Made by a program: the position numbers and the translations under genes. Below the pieces are notes generated by a model. That model did no database searches. It saw only the letters and a list, made by a program, of their open reading frames with translations, and was not told where the DNA came from. A stretch of DNA of 6,788 nucleotides from Lactobacillus delbrueckii (lineage in GTDB: Bacteria > Bacillota > Bacilli > Lactobacillales > Lactobacillaceae): NCBI GenBank assembly GCA_004556255.1, contig SFHY01000071.1, positions 1 through 6,788 of the forward strand, written 5' to 3'. Shown piece after piece: positions 6,561 to 6,788 of the stretch (position 1 is the stretch's first letter; each line of letters begins with the position of its first letter).

Positions 6561-6633
6561 GCCAATTTAGCTCAGTTGGTAGAGCATCTCCCTCGTAAAG
6601 AGAAGGTCGTTGGTTCGATTCCAATAATTGGCA
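6561..6633 (+). tRNA. tRNA-Thr, anticodon CGT
   Basis: A 73-base cloverleaf: acceptor GCCAATT pairs with AATTGGC; the D stem GCTC/GAGC encloses AGTTGGTA; the T arm GTTGG/CCAAT has a TTCGATT loop and a G49-T65 wobble. The anticodon CGT at 6594-6596 (loop CTCGTAA) reads the threonine codon ACG. G1-C72, C2-G71, G35 and U36 agree with known threonine identity elements. The discriminator is A6633, and CCA is not encoded because CTC follows. The anticodon stem TCTCC/AGAGA has four pairs and a C31-A39 mismatch (6591 with 6599) next to the loop, where a Watson-Crick pair is expected. The gene has its own promoter and terminator and stands alone. Confidence 0.95.
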
Positions 6634-6648
6634 CTCAGAGTATCAAAG

Positions 6649-6681
6649 AAGTTCGCTGCGAGAACGCAGCGGACTTTTTTT
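6649..6681 (+). terminator. Rho-independent terminator of the tRNA-Thr gene
   Basis: AAGTTCGCTGCG (6649-6660) pairs with CGCAGCGGACTT (6665-6676) over 12 positions with one T-G wobble and an AGAA loop, followed by a run of T to 6681. It begins 15 bases after the mature tRNA 3' end. Confidence 0.95.
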
Positions 6682-6698
6682 GTGCCAAAACTTGGCAC
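6682..6698. repeat. Inverted repeat GTGCCAA-AAC-TTGGCAC
   Basis: Two perfect 7-base arms surround a 3-base centre, directly after the T-run of the tRNA terminator. No T-run follows on the plus strand, so it is not a second terminator. Its position about 55 bases before a possible promoter suggests an operator for the gene to the right. No regulator is assigned. Confidence 0.5.
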
Positions 6699-6728
6699 GA
6701 AATGATTTTACCCTGGCATCTAGTGATG

Positions 6729-6757
6729 TTCTGATTTTTGCTTAGAGCAGATATACT
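6729..6757 (+). promoter_or_regulatory. Possible promoter of the gene beyond the right edge
   Basis: TATACT (6752-6757) matches five of six -10 positions. TTCTGA at 6729-6734 is a weak -35 with a 17-base spacer. The 31 bases after the -10 hold no evident ribosome binding site with a start codon, so any gene begins outside the window. Confidence 0.35.
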
Positions 6758-6788
6758 GTAATCATCAAATCAAGAGATGAAGCAGAAG

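Noticed and set aside
5822..6565. A 247-codon open frame on the minus strand opposite the GH13 gene, and a shorter one at 6409-6624
   Set aside because: They are antisense to a GH13 gene with intact catalytic motifs, and both run into or through the tRNA gene or its promoter, so they are shadows.
6682..6710. A sigma-54 promoter suggested by TGGCAC in the inverted repeat
   Set aside because: The required TTGC element is absent five bases downstream; the sequence there continues GAAATGATTT.
6561..6720. The tRNA-Thr 3' end as an integration site for a mobile element
   Set aside because: No second copy of the tRNA 3' end and no integrase gene are present in the window, and the terminator directly after the tRNA is intact.

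Overview
The window looks like chromosomal DNA from a low-GC Gram-positive bacterium of the lactobacilli, and Lactobacillus delbrueckii is my best guess. The reasons are a base composition near 50% G+C by eye, strong AAGGAGG-type ribosome binding sites, a CcpA-type cre site and the gene types. The species call is inference; no database was consulted.

Layout, left to right. (1) A large reverse-strand gene fills 1-2606 and runs off the left edge. It encodes a fusion of an N-terminal phospholipase D-like (HKD) nuclease domain, a superfamily II helicase and the start of a DUF3427-type C-terminal region. (2) A divergent small gene (2750-3058, +) encodes a 102-residue membrane protein of unknown function. 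It ends in a terminator shared with the convergent next gene. (3) 3103-3534 (-) encodes an XRE-type DNA-binding protein anchored by two C-terminal membrane helices. (4) 3644-4879 (-) encodes a 12-helix MFS transporter of the oxalate/formate antiporter (OFA) type, with its own terminator. (5) A 288-base divergent intergenic region holds a perfect GTTACCGGTAAC operator-like palindrome, a degenerate second copy 49 bases upstream, a cre-like site and two further inverted repeats. (6) 5168-6457 (+) encodes an intracellular GH13 alpha-amylase-family hydrolase with all catalytic residues. (7) A tRNA-Thr(CGT) gene has its own near-consensus promoter and a strong terminator. It is followed by a 17-base inverted repeat and possibly the promoter of the next gene.

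The genes do not form one pathway. The best-supported regulatory story is carbohydrate control of the GH13 gene by a LacI-family repressor encoded elsewhere plus CcpA. The membrane-tethered XRE regulator and the small membrane protein opposite it may be functionally linked, but only their position suggests this. I see no transposase, CRISPR array, prophage gene or integration scar. The nuclease-helicase fusion is the most system-like item; it belongs to a recognisable architecture and I cannot show that it is a new defence system. The most unusual small detail is a C31-A39 mismatch closing the anticodon loop of the tRNA-Thr.
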